From NCBI RefSeq assembly GCF_004342265.1, contig NZ_SMCS01000008.1, positions 124,001 through 188,000 of the forward strand: a DNA stretch of 64,000 nucleotides. Reading direction: 5' to 3'. The DNA is from Luteibacter rhizovicinus. Lineage in GTDB: Bacteria; Pseudomonadota; Gammaproteobacteria; Xanthomonadales; Rhodanobacteraceae. Position numbers and translations under genes: made by a program. Under the pieces are notes generated by a model. That model ran no database searches, was not told the DNA's origin, and saw only the letters and a list, made by a program, of their open reading frames with translations. Positions 55,123-64,000 of this stretch are shown here, in pieces (position 1 is the stretch's first letter; every line of letters starts with the position of its first letter).

Positions 55123-56481
55123 ATGCGTCTGCACATCCTCGGTATCTGCGGTACGTTCATGGGTGGCGTCGCCGCGCTCGCACGCGAACTTGGCCTGACC
55201 GTCGAAGGCTCCGACGCCAACGTCTATCCGCCCATGAGCGACCAGCTCGAGGCGCTCGGCATCGGCCTGATGCAGGGCTATAGCGCCGACCATCTCAAGC
55301 CCGCGCCCGATCTGGTCGTCGTAGGCAACGCGATGGTGCGCGGCAATCCGGCGGTCGAGTACATGCTCGACGAAGGCATGTCCTACGTTTCCGGGCCGCA
55401 GTGGCTGGGCGAAACCCTGCTGGGCGGACGTCAGGTGCTGGCTGTGGCCGGCACGCATGGCAAAACCACGACGACGAGCCTGCTGGCGCACCTGATGGAA
55501 AGTGCGGGGCTGGCACCCGGCTTCCTCATCGGCGGCGTGCCCGGCAACTTCGGTGTGTCCGCGCGCATGGGGACGGGCAAGGCATTCGTGATCGAGGCCG
55601 ACGAATACGATTCGGCGTTCTTCGACAAGCGCTCGAAGTTCGTGCATTACCGGCCGCGCATCGCGATCCTCAACAATCTGGAATACGACCACGCCGACAT
55701 CTTTCCCGACGTCGCCTCTATCCAGCGTCAGTTCCATCACCTGGTACGCACGGTGCCGCGCAGCGGCCGGCTGATCGTCAACGCCGAGGACCGCTATCTG
55801 GCGGAAGTGCTGGCCATGGGCGCGTGGACACCGGTGGAAACCTTCGGTATCGACAGCGGCGACTGGCGTGCCGAGGCGATCGCCGCGGACGGCTCGCACT
55901 TCCGCGTGCTGCGCGGTGGCGTCGTGCTGGGCGAGATCCGCTGGGCGTCGCTCGGCCGGCACAACATGATGAATGCGCTGGCTGCTCTGGCGGCGGCAAC
56001 GGCGGCAGGCGCCGATCCGGTCGCGCTGCTTCCCGCGTTCGCCCGTTTCGAAAGCGTCAAGCGCCGTATGGAACTCATCGGCGAGCGGAGCGGCGTCACC
56101 GTATACGACGACTTTGCGCATCACCCGACGGCTATCGCGACGACACTGGCTGGATTGCGCGCGCGGGTTGGCACGTCGCGCATCGTCGTGGCGCTGGAGC
56201 CGCGTTCGAACTCCATGCGACTGGGTGCCCATGCCGACGCGCTCGCACCGTCGCTGGTCGATGCCGATAGCGTCCTGTTCCTGCATCGACCCGAGCTTCC
56301 CTGGGATGCGGGAAAGATCACCGGCGCGCTCGGCGGCCGCGGCCATACGGCACCGTCGGTCGACGAACTGGTGGCGAGGCTGGCGGCCGAAGCACGCCCG
56401 GGCGACCAGGTGGTATTCATGTCAAACGGCGGGTTCGAAGACGCTCCGCGACGCTTCTTCGAAGCATTGAAGGCGGGTTAG
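55123..56481 (+). CDS. mpl: UDP-MurNAc:L-alanyl-gamma-D-glutamyl-meso-DAP ligase Mpl
   Basis: This 452-residue cytoplasmic ligase recycles murein tripeptide onto UDP-MurNAc. Mur-ligase motifs: LGICGTFMGGVAALARELG at the N-terminus, ATP-binding AGTHGKTTTTSLLAHL, EADEYDSAFFDKRSKFVHYR (specific to Mpl) and VYDDFAHHPTAIATTLAGL near the C-terminal domain. The 4-bp gap to the next gene suggests co-transcription. Confidence 0.96.
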   Translation: MRLHILGICGTFMGGVAALARELGLTVEGSDANVYPPMSDQLEALGIGLMQGYSADHLKPAPDLVVVGNAMVRGNPAVEYMLDEGMSYVSGPQWLGETLLGGRQVLAVAGTHGKTTTTSLLAHLMESAGLAPGFLIGGVPGNFGVSARMGTGKAFVIEADEYDSAFFDKRSKFVHYRPRIAILNNLEYDHADIFPDVASIQRQFHHLVRTVPRSGRLIVNAEDRYLAEVLAMGAWTPVETFGIDSGDWRAEAIAADGSHFRVLRGGVVLGEIRWASLGRHNMMNALAALAAATAAGADPVALLPAFARFESVKRRMELIGERSGVTVYDDFAHHPTAIATTLAGLRARVGTSRIVVALEPRSNSMRLGAHADALAPSLVDADSVLFLHRPELPWDAGKITGALGGRGHTAPSVDELVARLAAEARPGDQVVFMSNGGFEDAPRRFFEALKAG

Positions 56482-56491
56482 ACTGGTGGGC

Positions 56492-57094
56492 ATGGCTGCG
56501 ACCACGCCCGCGCTCGATTTACCGCTATTCCCGCTGTCCAGCGTCCTGTTTCCGGGCGGGCAGCTGCAACTGCGTATCTTCGAACCCCGTTACCTCGACC
56601 TGGTGCGCGAATGCGCGCGGACGGGCGGAAGTTTCGGCGTATGCATGATCCTGGAAGGCCGCGAAGCGGGATTGCCCGCCGTGCCGGCTGCCGTTGGCAC
56701 GCTGGCCACCATTACCGACTTCCATTCCCGCGAGGACGGCCTGCTTGGCATCGTCGCCGACGGTGGCCGCCGGTTTCGCGTCACCCGCACGCGGGTGCGT
56801 TCGGACGGCCTGGTGCGCGGCGACGTGAGTCCGTGGGTGGATGAAGAACTGATTCCCGTACCGCCGGAATTCGGCTTGTTGCCCACCATCCTCGAGCGAC
56901 TCGCGGAACAGATGGCGCCATCCTGGCAGAAGACCGACCGAAACCGCTACGACGATGCGAGCTGGGTCGGGTTCCGGCTTTCCGAATTACTTCCGCTCGA
57001 CCCGAACGAATGCCAGCACATGCTGGAACTCGACGACCCCCTGCAAAGGCTCGCGGAATTGCGCGACATCCTGCCGCGCTTCCAGCGGCCCTGA
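56492..57094 (+). CDS. LON peptidase substrate-binding domain protein
   Basis: The product is about 200 residues from ATG 56492 (GTG 56486 is possible), with only the Lon N-terminal (LON/PUA-like) domain: LPLFPLSSVLFPGGQLQLRI, FEPRYLDLVRECARTG and the later DGLLGIVADGGRRFRVTRTR. It has no ATPase or protease. The specific role is unknown. It starts 10 bp after mpl and is followed by an SDR gene. Confidence 0.93.
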   Translation: MAATTPALDLPLFPLSSVLFPGGQLQLRIFEPRYLDLVRECARTGGSFGVCMILEGREAGLPAVPAAVGTLATITDFHSREDGLLGIVADGGRRFRVTRTRVRSDGLVRGDVSPWVDEELIPVPPEFGLLPTILERLAEQMAPSWQKTDRNRYDDASWVGFRLSELLPLDPNECQHMLELDDPLQRLAELRDILPRFQRP

Positions 57095-57111
57095 CGATAA
57101 GGAACATCCCG

Positions 57112-57927
57112 ATGTCCACCCTGGCGGGCAAGACCCTCTTCATCACCGGCGCATCGCGCGGTATCGGCCTGGCGATCGCGCTGCGTGCCGCGCGCGACGG
57201 TGCCAATATCGTGATTGCCGCCAAGAGCAGCGTCGCGAATCCGAAATTGCCCGGCACCATCCACACGGCAGCGGCCGAGATCGAAGCGGCTGGCGGCCAT
57301 GCGCTGCCGCTGAAAGTGGACATCCGCGATGAGGACGAAGTAAAGGCTGCGGCGGCTGCTGCTGCCGATCGCTTCGGCGGCATCGACATCGTCGTGAACA
57401 ACGCGAGCGCGATCTGGCTCGCCGGTGTCGAAGGTACGCCGATGAAACGCTTCGACCTGATGCAGCAGGTGAACACGCGCGGCACGTTCCTGACGACGCA
57501 GGCCTGCCTGCCGTATCTGAAGAAGTCGGACAATCCGCATGTGCTGATGCTTTCGCCGCCGCCGAGCATCGATCCGAAATGGTTCGCGCCGCACACGGCT
57601 TACACCATCGCGAAGTTCGGCATGAGCCTTTGCGTGCTCGGCATGAGTCCGGAGTTCGCGCCCATGGGCATCGCGGTCAACGCGCTCTGGCCGCGCACCG
57701 TGATCGCTACCGCCGCGATCGCTATGATCGACGGCGTTCGCCCGGAAAACTGCCGTACGCCGGATATCGTGGCCGATGCCGCACACGCGATCCTCACGCG
57801 TCCCGCAAGATCTTTCACCGGTCAGTTCTGCATCGACGAAGCCATCCTTCGCGAAAGCGGCACTACGGATTTCGATCGCTACGCCGTCTCTCCCGGCCAG
57901 CCGCTGCTTCCCGATTTGTTCCTCTAA
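57112..57927 (+). CDS. Short-chain dehydrogenase/reductase (HSDL2-like)
   Basis: The 271-residue Rossmann-fold SDR has cofactor loop TGASRGIGLA, NNASAIW, catalytic Ser in LMLSPPPSIDP and Tyr-x-x-x-Lys in HTAYTIAKFG, with NALWPRTVIATAAI. The segment IVIAAKSSVANPKLPGTIHT is typical of the HSDL2 subgroup. The substrate is unknown. An in-frame ATG at 57010 lies inside the upstream LON-domain gene and is rejected. Confidence 0.93.
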   Translation: MSTLAGKTLFITGASRGIGLAIALRAARDGANIVIAAKSSVANPKLPGTIHTAAAEIEAAGGHALPLKVDIRDEDEVKAAAAAAADRFGGIDIVVNNASAIWLAGVEGTPMKRFDLMQQVNTRGTFLTTQACLPYLKKSDNPHVLMLSPPPSIDPKWFAPHTAYTIAKFGMSLCVLGMSPEFAPMGIAVNALWPRTVIATAAIAMIDGVRPENCRTPDIVADAAHAILTRPARSFTGQFCIDEAILRESGTTDFDRYAVSPGQPLLPDLFL

Positions 57928-58147
57928 CGCCCTTTCCTTACACCTTAATGTCGATGGCGAAACCTTATGGCTAGCGCTTTTGGCGTATGGCCGCGTTCAC
58001 ACGATTGGGTATAACGTCAAAATCCATGGCGACGAGTGGTTGGCACTCGTGCTGGGGTGGGGCTGGCCGGTGTAACAGGGGATACCGGCGGCAGGTCTAG
58101 GATGTGCCCGCGTGACGCCGGCAGGCCGCGTCGGGCGAGGAGCAGGC

Positions 58148-59488
58148 ATGTCGCGCGAGGTAGTCTCGGGGCGTTGCGTCGTTTGGATTGGCAGGCCATC
58201 CGCCGAAGAGCACTTCGGTCTGATTCGCGCTGGATGGCGAACGCTGGTTGCCGAACCCGGTCGGGGCGATGCGGAAACAAACGGCTGTTCGGACGCCGTA
58301 CTGGTGGTGGTCGACCTGCGCTCCGCGGCGGTCGAAGCCCTCGCCGTACTCGATCGCGTGCTGGACGGTCGCAGCCTGCCCTGGGTCGCCATTGTCGGCG
58401 TCCATCGGTCGCGCAGCGATCCGCGTGTTGACCGGCGCCTTACGGAGGCCGCCGAACTGATCGTCGGTCCGGCGGGCATGGCGGTGCTCAATCAGGCGCT
58501 GGCCCGCGCCATAGGACTGGCTGTCGTGCCCCCCACCGCGGACGACGAGCAGCTTGCGGTGATGACCGGAAGCAGTCCGGCGATCCATGCCTTGTCCCGC
58601 AACGTTCGTAAATTCGCGCCGGTGGAATTGCCGCTGCTGATTACGGGCGAAACCGGCACGGGCAAGGAGATGGCGGCGCGCGCGCTGCATCGCCTGTCCC
58701 CGCGTGGCAATCGCCCGTTCGCGGCCATCAATTGCGGGGCACTCCCCGCGAACCTCGTCCAGTCCGAACTGTTCGGGCATGAGCGCGGCTCGTTCACCGG
58801 CGCGACCGCACGGCGTATCGGTCACTTCGAAGCGGCCGATGGCGGCACCGTTTTCCTTGACGAGATCGGAGATCTGCCGCTGGATGCACAGACCAATCTG
58901 CTGCGATTCCTGCAGGAGGGCACGCTGGAGCGCATCGGTAGCTGTCAGTCGATTCATGTGGACGTGCGCGTGCTGGCGGCGACGCACGTCGATCTGGAAA
59001 AAGCCGTGTCGCAAGGGCGTTTTCGCGAAGATCTGTTCTATCGCCTGAATGTACTTCGTTTGCGCATGCCGCCGTTGCGCGAGCGTACGGGCGACATAGA
59101 ACTGCTGGCCCAGCATTTCCTGGAGACCTTCCGCGAAAGCTACGGCACCCGGGCGCGCGCTTTCAGCAGCAATGCGCGACGGGCCATGAATGCTTTCTCG
59201 TGGCCGGGCAATGTTCGCGAACTGATGAACCGCGTGCAGCGCGCCGCCGTGGTGGCGGACGATGCGTTGATTACGCCGGAAGATCTGGAACTGACCGGCG
59301 AGCAGCTCACCGGGACGAACGACAGTCTGGGCAGCGCGCGTATTTCCGCCGAGCGCGAAGCCATCATGGATTGCCTGCGTGCCAGTGCATTTAACGTAAG
59401 CGAGTGCGCACGCCGCCTGCGCGTGTCACGCGTAACGGTCTATCGCCTGTGCAAGAAACACCAGCTGACGTTGGACCAGCTGAGGTAG
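58148..59488 (+). CDS. Sigma-54-dependent activator, VpsR-like
   Basis: The 446-residue product has an N-terminal receiver-like domain (about 10-135; no clear phospho-acceptor Asp pattern), an AAA+ sigma-54 interaction domain (GETGTGKEMAARALHRLSPR, LFGHERGSFTGA, GGTVFLDEIGDLPLDAQTNL) and a Fis-type C-terminal HTH (FNVSECARRLRVSRVTVYRL). The sigma-54 contact loop reads GSFTGA rather than GAFTGA. VpsR-type proteins control exopolysaccharide genes and some act without sigma-54. ATG 58148 is preferred over GTG 58112. Confidence 0.88.
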   Translation: MSREVVSGRCVVWIGRPSAEEHFGLIRAGWRTLVAEPGRGDAETNGCSDAVLVVVDLRSAAVEALAVLDRVLDGRSLPWVAIVGVHRSRSDPRVDRRLTEAAELIVGPAGMAVLNQALARAIGLAVVPPTADDEQLAVMTGSSPAIHALSRNVRKFAPVELPLLITGETGTGKEMAARALHRLSPRGNRPFAAINCGALPANLVQSELFGHERGSFTGATARRIGHFEAADGGTVFLDEIGDLPLDAQTNLLRFLQEGTLERIGSCQSIHVDVRVLAATHVDLEKAVSQGRFREDLFYRLNVLRLRMPPLRERTGDIELLAQHFLETFRESYGTRARAFSSNARRAMNAFSWPGNVRELMNRVQRAAVVADDALITPEDLELTGEQLTGTNDSLGSARISAEREAIMDCLRASAFNVSECARRLRVSRVTVYRLCKKHQLTLDQLR

Positions 59489-60017
59489 CAAGGCGTCGAG
59501 CTTGCGCCGAGAGAGACCCCCGGTCCGGTAAGGACCGGGAGTTCCCGTTCGATCTCCCGGCTTGGCAGGGTCGTCGGGAGAACAAACACCGTATTCGCCG
59601 CGCGAGAGCAGGCCTCCACGCGACGCTGGGGGCAAGTTAATAGCGAGCAAGCGTTGTGCCATTCTCGTAAGTAATTGATTTGGTGGTTCTTGGCCGGTTG
59701 GCATAGGCCATGTGGTCTACGTCGTGCCTTGCCGCCGCTGTTACACCGTCGGCTCGCAAGGGCCGTCAGGGCTGCGTTTGAGGGGCATCGGGACGCTGTC
59801 TCAGTCCTGTTACAGCGCCTTGTTACATGGACAACGCGTTGTCGTCGCGTCCTCCGCCTTATACGATGAGGGTTCCAGCGCCGTGCCGGGCGGTCTTCAG
59901 ACCCAACGCGCACCGCCGTACTGGGACCTACGGGTCGATGTCGGACTGCAGCGTACCGTGCGACCGCTTTTGTTCCTGTTGAGATTCCGGCGCTGCAGCC
60001 GGAGTCGGGAGTTGTCC
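59489..60017. other. Non-coding leader of argD with repeated TGTTACA
   Basis: The 529-bp gap has no supported gene. It holds a perfect hairpin CCCGGTCC / GGACCGGG (59519-59539) and three copies of TGTTACA (59739-59745, 59808-59814, 59821-59827), the last two 13 bp apart, upstream of a weak -10-like TATACG (59860). Confidence 0.5.
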
Positions 60018-61259
60018 ATGTCTGATCCCCAAGCCACCGACCTCCTCGGGCTCGGCAAGCGTTACTGGCTGTCTGTCTACCGTCCCCGCGACGTGGTGCT
60101 CGACCACGGCAAGGGCGCGCGAGTCTGGGATACCGAGGGGCGCGACTATGTCGATTTCGGCGCCGGCATCGCGGTGAACGCGCTGGGCCACCAGGACCCG
60201 GATATGGTCGCCGCGCTGGTCGACCAGGCGCACAAGCTCTGGCACGCCAGCAACGTTTTCTATTCCGAGCCGCCGCTGCGGCTTGCCGAGGAAATCGTCA
60301 ACGCGGCACCGTTCGCCGAGCGCGTCTTCCTGTGCAATTCCGGTACGGAAGCGAACGAGGCGGCGATCAAGCTCGTGCGCAAATGGGCCACCGCGCAGGG
60401 ACGTACGCCGGACAAGCGTGTGATCGTCACGTTCCGCGGTTCGTTCCACGGGCGCACGCTGGCAGCGGTTACCGCGACGGCGCAGCCGAAATACCAGGAA
60501 GGCTACGAGCCGCTTCCGGGTGGATTCCGCTATGTCGAATTCAACGATGTCGCCGCGCTGGAAGAGGCGTTCTCGCATGGCGACGTCGCGGCGGTGATGC
60601 TCGAGCCGGTGCAGGGCGAGGGCGGCGTGATGCCGGCCGCGGCCGGTTTCCTCGCGAAGGTTCGCGAACTGTGCGATGCGAACGACGCGCTGATGGTGCT
60701 GGACGAAATCCAGTGCGGCATGGGACGCACGGGTACGTTGTTCGCGCATACGCACGACGGCGTGACGCCGGACATCGTCACACTGGCGAAGGCACTCGGC
60801 GGCGGCTTCCCGATTGGCGCGATGCTGGTGGGGCCGAAGGTGTCCGAAGTGATGCAGTTCGGCGCGCACGGTACGACCTTCGGCGGCAACCCGATGGCTG
60901 CGGCCGTCGCGCGCGTGGCGCTGCGCAAGCTGGCCTCGCCCGAGGTGCTGCTGAATGTGGAGCGTCAGGCCAACGATCTTCGCACCGGTCTGGCGAAGCT
61001 CAACACCGAGTACCATTTGTTTTCGGAAGTGCGCGGTCGCGGCCTGATGATCGGTGCGGTACTGGACACGGCTTATAAGGGACGTGCTGGCGAGATCCTC
61101 GATATCGCCGCCGCACACGGACTGCTGGTATTGCAGGCCGGTCCCGACGTGTTGCGTTTCGTGCCGCCGTTGACGATCACCGATGAAGAAGTGGCCGAGG
61201 GCCTGTCGCGCCTGGATGCGTCGCTGGCGGAATTCGTCCGGTTGTCGGCGGTAGCGTAA
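60018..61259 (+). CDS. argD: Acetylornithine/succinyldiaminopimelate aminotransferase
   Basis: This 413-residue class III PLP aminotransferase of arginine (and often lysine) biosynthesis has NSGTEANEAAIKLVRKWA, VTFRGSFHGRTLAAVTATAQ, LEPVQGEGGV, VLDEIQCGMGRTG and the PLP lysine in TLAKALGGGFPIGA. The ATG 60018 begins the conserved N-terminus (MSDPQATDLLGLGKRYW); the frame remains open upstream, but those codons are not conserved-looking. Confidence 0.95.
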   Translation: MSDPQATDLLGLGKRYWLSVYRPRDVVLDHGKGARVWDTEGRDYVDFGAGIAVNALGHQDPDMVAALVDQAHKLWHASNVFYSEPPLRLAEEIVNAAPFAERVFLCNSGTEANEAAIKLVRKWATAQGRTPDKRVIVTFRGSFHGRTLAAVTATAQPKYQEGYEPLPGGFRYVEFNDVAALEEAFSHGDVAAVMLEPVQGEGGVMPAAAGFLAKVRELCDANDALMVLDEIQCGMGRTGTLFAHTHDGVTPDIVTLAKALGGGFPIGAMLVGPKVSEVMQFGAHGTTFGGNPMAAAVARVALRKLASPEVLLNVERQANDLRTGLAKLNTEYHLFSEVRGRGLMIGAVLDTAYKGRAGEILDIAAAHGLLVLQAGPDVLRFVPPLTITDEEVAEGLSRLDASLAEFVRLSAVA

Positions 61260-61292
61260 GGCGCGTAAGACTGCCCGATTGCCGGCCACCCC

Positions 61293-61366
61293 TGTGGGAG
61301 CGCGCCTGCGCGCGATAGACGTTTCGGTGTATCGATGCGTCTATCGCGCGCAGGCGCGCTTCCACA
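61293..61366. repeat. REPIN-like element between argD and hemL
   Basis: A 29-bp arm beginning TGTGGGAGCGCGCCTGCGC is mirrored at 61338-61366 with one mismatch, around a 16-nt centre. It is closely similar to the element at 52947-53020. Confidence 0.88.
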
Positions 61367-61381
61367 GAACCGTCGTTATCG

Positions 61382-62665
61382 TTACGCGGCCACAAGCCTG
61401 AACGCCTCACGCGCCGCATCCAGCGTTTGCGCGATCGCATTGTCGTCATGCGCACTGGAAACGAAGCCCGCTTCGAACGCCGACGGCGCCAGATACACGC
61501 CGCGATCCAGCATGGCATGGAAGAACCGGTTGAAAGCGCCGACATCGGCCTTCGTTGCCTGCTCGTAGCTCTCGACCGTTTCCGACGTAAAGAACAGACC
61601 GAACATGCCGCCCACGCGATTCACGCTGAAAGGGGTGCCGGTTTCGGCAGCCACGGCGACCAGACCGTCGGTAAGCAGGCGCGCGCGCGCGGCGAGACGT
61701 TCGTAGAAGCCTTCTTCGCGGATGAGTTCGAGCATCGCCAGACCCGCGGCCATCGCCACGGGATTTCCCGACAGGGTGCCTGCCTGATAAATCGGACCGG
61801 ACGGTGCGATCTGCTGCATCAGGTCGCGACGGCCGCCGTATGCGCCCACCGGCATGCCGCCGCCGATAATCTTGCCGAAGCAGGTCAGGTCCGGCATGAT
61901 GCCGTAATGCGCCTGCGCGCCGCCCAGTGCCACGCGGAAGCCCGTCATCACTTCGTCGAAGATCAGCAGCACGCCGTGTTGTGTGCACAGGTCGCGCAGC
62001 GCCTGCAGATAGCCGTCCTTCGGCGGAATGCAGTTCATGTTGCCGGCGACCGGTTCGATGATGAGGCAGGCGATGTCGTTACCTTGTTCGGTGAACAGGG
62101 TCCGAGCCGCGTCGATGTCGTTATACGGCAGCGTAAGCGTGAGATCGGCCGAGGCCTTGGGGACGCCGGGCGATGTCGGCACGCCGAAAGTCAGTGCGCC
62201 GGATCCGGCCTTCACCAGGAAGCTGTCGCCGTGCCCGTGATAGCAGCCTTCGAACTTCACGATCTTCGATCGCCCCGTGGCGCCGCGTGCGAGACGGATG
62301 GCCGACATCGTCGCTTCGGTGCCCGAATTGACCATGCGCACCATTTCTATGGAGGGCACGAGCGAGACGATCGTCTCGGCCATCGTCACTTCGGCGGGGC
62401 AGGGCGTGCCGAACGACAGGCCGTCGCGCACCGCGCGTTCCACGGCTTCGCGTACGCGTGGATGGTTATGGCCGACGATCATGGGGCCCCACGAGCCGAC
62501 GTAGTCGATATAGCGCTTGCCTTCCACGTCCCAGAGGAACGGACCATCGGCGCGGGCGGTAAAGAACGGTTCGCCGCCGACGGATTTGAAAGCGCGCACG
62601 GGCGAGTTCACGCCGCCGGGAAGCACGGCCTGCGCGCGCTGGAAGAGTTCGTGATTGCTGGTCAT
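61382..62665 (-). CDS. hemL: Glutamate-1-semialdehyde 2,1-aminomutase
   Basis: This 427-residue PLP enzyme makes 5-aminolevulinate for haem. Motifs: [78 protein letters not shown] and the PLP lysine in [16 protein letters not shown]. The start overlaps the thiE stop by 4 bp, so the two are co-translated. Confidence 0.97.
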   Translation of the reverse strand: MTSNHELFQRAQAVLPGGVNSPVRAFKSVGGEPFFTARADGPFLWDVEGKRYIDYVGSWGPMIVGHNHPRVREAVERAVRDGLSFGTPCPAEVTMAETIVSLVPSIEMVRMVNSGTEATMSAIRLARGATGRSKIVKFEGCYHGHGDSFLVKAGSGALTFGVPTSPGVPKASADLTLTLPYNDIDAARTLFTEQGNDIACLIIEPVAGNMNCIPPKDGYLQALRDLCTQHGVLLIFDEVMTGFRVALGGAQAHYGIMPDLTCFGKIIGGGMPVGAYGGRRDLMQQIAPSGPIYQAGTLSGNPVAMAAGLAMLELIREEGFYERLAARARLLTDGLVAVAAETGTPFSVNRVGGMFGLFFTSETVESYEQATKADVGAFNRFFHAMLDRGVYLAPSAFEAGFVSSAHDDNAIAQTLDAAREAFRLVAA

Positions 62666-63309
62666 GCGGAGAATCCGTGCGTGGTATCGAAAATATCGGC
62701 GAAGCGGCGCGTTGCCGTCTGGATGTCGTCCGCGGAAAAGATGGCGGAAACGACGGCGACATAGTTGGCGCCCGCGTCGACGAGCAAGTGCGCATTGTCG
62801 ACGGTGATTCCCCCGATCGCCACTAGCGGGAGACCCAGTGCGGCTGCTTGCCGCAGAACGTCGAGCGGCGCCCGCCGGGCGTTGGGCTTCGTCGGCGAGG
62901 GGAAGAACGCACCGAAGGCGATGTAATCCGCGCCTGCCGCGGCCATGTCGCGGCCACGCTGGATCGAGTCGTAGCAGGACACGCCGACGATCGCGTCCGG
63001 ACCAAGCGTTGCCCTTGCGGCCGCGATATCGCCGTCTTCCGCGCCGAGGTGAACGCCCGCGCCCACCCGTGCGGCCAGGGCCACATCGTCGTTCACGATG
63101 AAAATGGCGTCATACCGGGCGCAGATGCTCGACAGTTCCGAGGCTTCCGCGAGACGGCGGCTCGCATCGGTGGTCTTGTCGCGGTATTGCAGTATCCGCG
63201 CACCGCCGGCAAGGGCCGCCTCCACGGCGGCGAACAGGTCGTCGCGCGGGCCATCCGTGACGGCGTACACGCCCTTTCCGGCCAGGCGGTGCTTCGTTGT
63301 TAGGTTCAT
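62662..63309 (-). CDS. thiE: Thiamine-phosphate synthase
   Basis: This 215-residue TIM-barrel enzyme joins HMP-PP and thiazole phosphate to thiamine phosphate. Motifs: [48 protein letters not shown] and [20 protein letters not shown] with AIGGI. The start at 63309 ([11 protein letters not shown]) is preferred; a longer upstream frame is antisense to the rubredoxin gene. No TPP riboswitch is seen here, unlike thiC. Confidence 0.95.
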   Translation of the reverse strand: MNLTTKHRLAGKGVYAVTDGPRDDLFAAVEAALAGGARILQYRDKTTDASRRLAEASELSSICARYDAIFIVNDDVALAARVGAGVHLGAEDGDIAAARATLGPDAIVGVSCYDSIQRGRDMAAAGADYIAFGAFFPSPTKPNARRAPLDVLRQAAALGLPLVAIGGITVDNAHLLVDAGANYVAVVSAIFSADDIQTATRRFADIFDTTHGFSA

Positions 63310-63402
63310 GACATGCGAATCCGTGGAATGTGGCGCGCTTTCGTCGCTGCGCCGGGAATGACAGAATGGAAGACTTTCCAGCACAGCGACAATACGCCCG
63401 CC

Positions 63403-63600
63403 ATGAGCACGAGCACGCCCGATTCCGTCACCCTTCGCAAATGGATGTGCGTGGTGTGTGGCTTCATCTATGACGAGGCACTGGGCCTTCCGGAAGAGGG
63501 TCTTGAGCCCGGTACGCGTTGGGAGGACATCCCCGACACCTGGACATGCCCGGACTGCGGCGTGACCAAGGACGACTTCGAAATGGTCGAAATGGACTAA
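63403..63600 (+). CDS. Rubredoxin
   Basis: This 65-residue electron-transfer protein has the two iron-binding CxxC motifs ([20 protein letters not shown] and [17 protein letters not shown]). The start at 63403 ([11 protein letters not shown]) gives the usual length. It is divergent from thiE-hemL. Confidence 0.95.
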   Translation: MSTSTPDSVTLRKWMCVVCGFIYDEALGLPEEGLEPGTRWEDIPDTWTCPDCGVTKDDFEMVEMD

Positions 63601-63622
63601 AAGCGGGATATTCCCGCGATCG

Positions 63623-63654
63623 GGGATGAGGCGGCCATTGTTTCGCCTCATCCC
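63623..63654 (+). terminator. Hairpin after rubredoxin
   Basis: GGGATGAGGCG / CGCCTCATCCC (11-bp perfect stem, 10-nt loop) lies 22 bp after the stop. It has no U run, so its terminator role is tentative. Confidence 0.5.
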
Positions 63655-63728
63655 GTCACATATACCGCCGCTCGAACTGTTTACATGGTGCTGCGCACGC
63701 AACGTGCGTCAAGTGGAAGACCGCCGCC

Positions 63729-63941
63729 ATGCAGAGATTCATCCCCTTCGACGACCAGTGGAGCGAGCTCGATGCCCTCGATCCGGCTCTGTTCGTGCCA
63801 TATCACGTGGGGATTCCGTGCGAACACGGCCTGGGACAGGGTGTTCAGCGCACCGTGCCCGGGTCGCCGTCGATCGTCAGCGGTTCGCCGATCTTCAGTC
63901 CCAGCCGTGCCGCGGTGCCTGCGGGAAGCTCCAGTACGTAA
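63729..63941 (+). CDS. Possible small gene overlapping DUF192 on the opposite strand
   Basis: The first 40 residues (MQRFIPFDDQWSELDALDPA, LFVPYHVGIPCEHGLG) look protein-like. From about 63,840 on, the frame runs antisense to the convincing DUF192 gene and turns into Ser/Pro-rich shadow sequence. It is either a 70-residue protein with an overlapping convergent tail or a gene truncated by a deletion. No family is recognised. Confidence 0.4.
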   Translation: MQRFIPFDDQWSELDALDPALFVPYHVGIPCEHGLGQGVQRTVPGSPSIVSGSPIFSPSRAAVPAGSSST

Positions 63942-64000
63942 CGGGCCATGCCGTCGCTGGGATAGGTCGCGCAGGGGTCCGCCTTGCAGGGCGGCACGTT
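63845..64000 (-). CDS. DUF192 family protein, 5' end outside the window
   Basis: The last 51 residues are visible (NVPPCKADPCATYPSDGMAR, YVLELPAGTAARLGLKIGEP). The VPPC...DPC...Y and YVLELPAGTAARLGL signatures are those of the C-terminal part of DUF192 proteins, small exported or lipoprotein-type proteins of unknown function. The gene runs off the right edge. Confidence 0.85.
   Translation of the reverse strand, partial: NVPPCKADPCATYPSDGMARYVLELPAGTAARLGLKIGEPLTIDGDPGTVR

Noticed and set aside
52947-61366. Repeated palindromes considered as CRISPR repeats
   Set aside because: They are isolated, far apart, self-complementary elements without regular spacers.

Overview
The window looks like a chromosome segment of a high-GC gammaproteobacterium of the Xanthomonadales, most likely Rhodanobacteraceae (Luteibacter/Dyella-like). 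The basis is the Xanthomonadales-type gene content: a short-form adenylate kinase, a PPi-type phosphofructokinase, DUF2333, a VpsR-like regulator, and argD near hemL-thiE. REP-type palindromes of the TGTGGGAGCGCGC family recur between genes. The assignment rests on recalled family knowledge; no database search was run.

Positions 1 to about 16.7 kb form an accessory island with visibly lower GC, AT-rich gaps, broken genes and mobile-element genes. From the left it holds: (i) two adjacent minus-strand SIR2-domain genes, one with a P-loop NTPase and TPR-like tail and one running off the window edge, next to a divergent serine resolvase (likely a defence module); (ii) a four-gene plus-strand operon of an HlyD-type adaptor, a C39-peptidase ABC exporter, a double-glycine-leader protein with a lytic-transglycosylase-like domain, and a Sec-exported small protein (proposed as a lytic bacteriocin, its exporter and its immunity protein); (iii) a Fic-domain gene with a G9 tract at its 5' end, and a small gene of unknown function; (iv) two small lipoproteins and a decayed exported protein; (v) an XRE regulator, an AT-rich block, a HUH-type replication protein, a recombinase-domain-like small protein and an AlpA regulator, which look like an integrated satellite or phage-like element.

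From 16.8 kb the core chromosome begins. It holds gmk; the phospholipid-transport operon mlaFEDCB convergent with mlaA, where MlaD carries two MCE domains in tandem; rpoZ-spoT; ridA-recG; an ELM1-family gene; a nitroreductase; a YceI protein; and an envelope cluster (zinc-finger protein, GT4, O-antigen ligase-like protein, GT2, DUF535, LpxL-like acyltransferase, waaA). These are followed by a secreted Gly/Asn-rich protein, tolC, an isoaspartate methyltransferase-like gene, a TetR regulator, and thiC under a TPP riboswitch.

The right third holds DUF2333, an unusual non-coding block of nested perfect inverted repeats (44.7-45.4 kb), ppa, a prolyl oligopeptidase, hppA, two RcnB-like genes, a cytosine deaminase, pfp, adk, mpl, a LON-domain protein, an SDR, a VpsR-type sigma-54 activator, argD, hemL-thiE, rubredoxin and the 3' end of a DUF192 gene. 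Three pyrophosphate enzymes (ppa, hppA, pfp) lie within 9 kb. No rRNA, tRNA or CRISPR array was seen.
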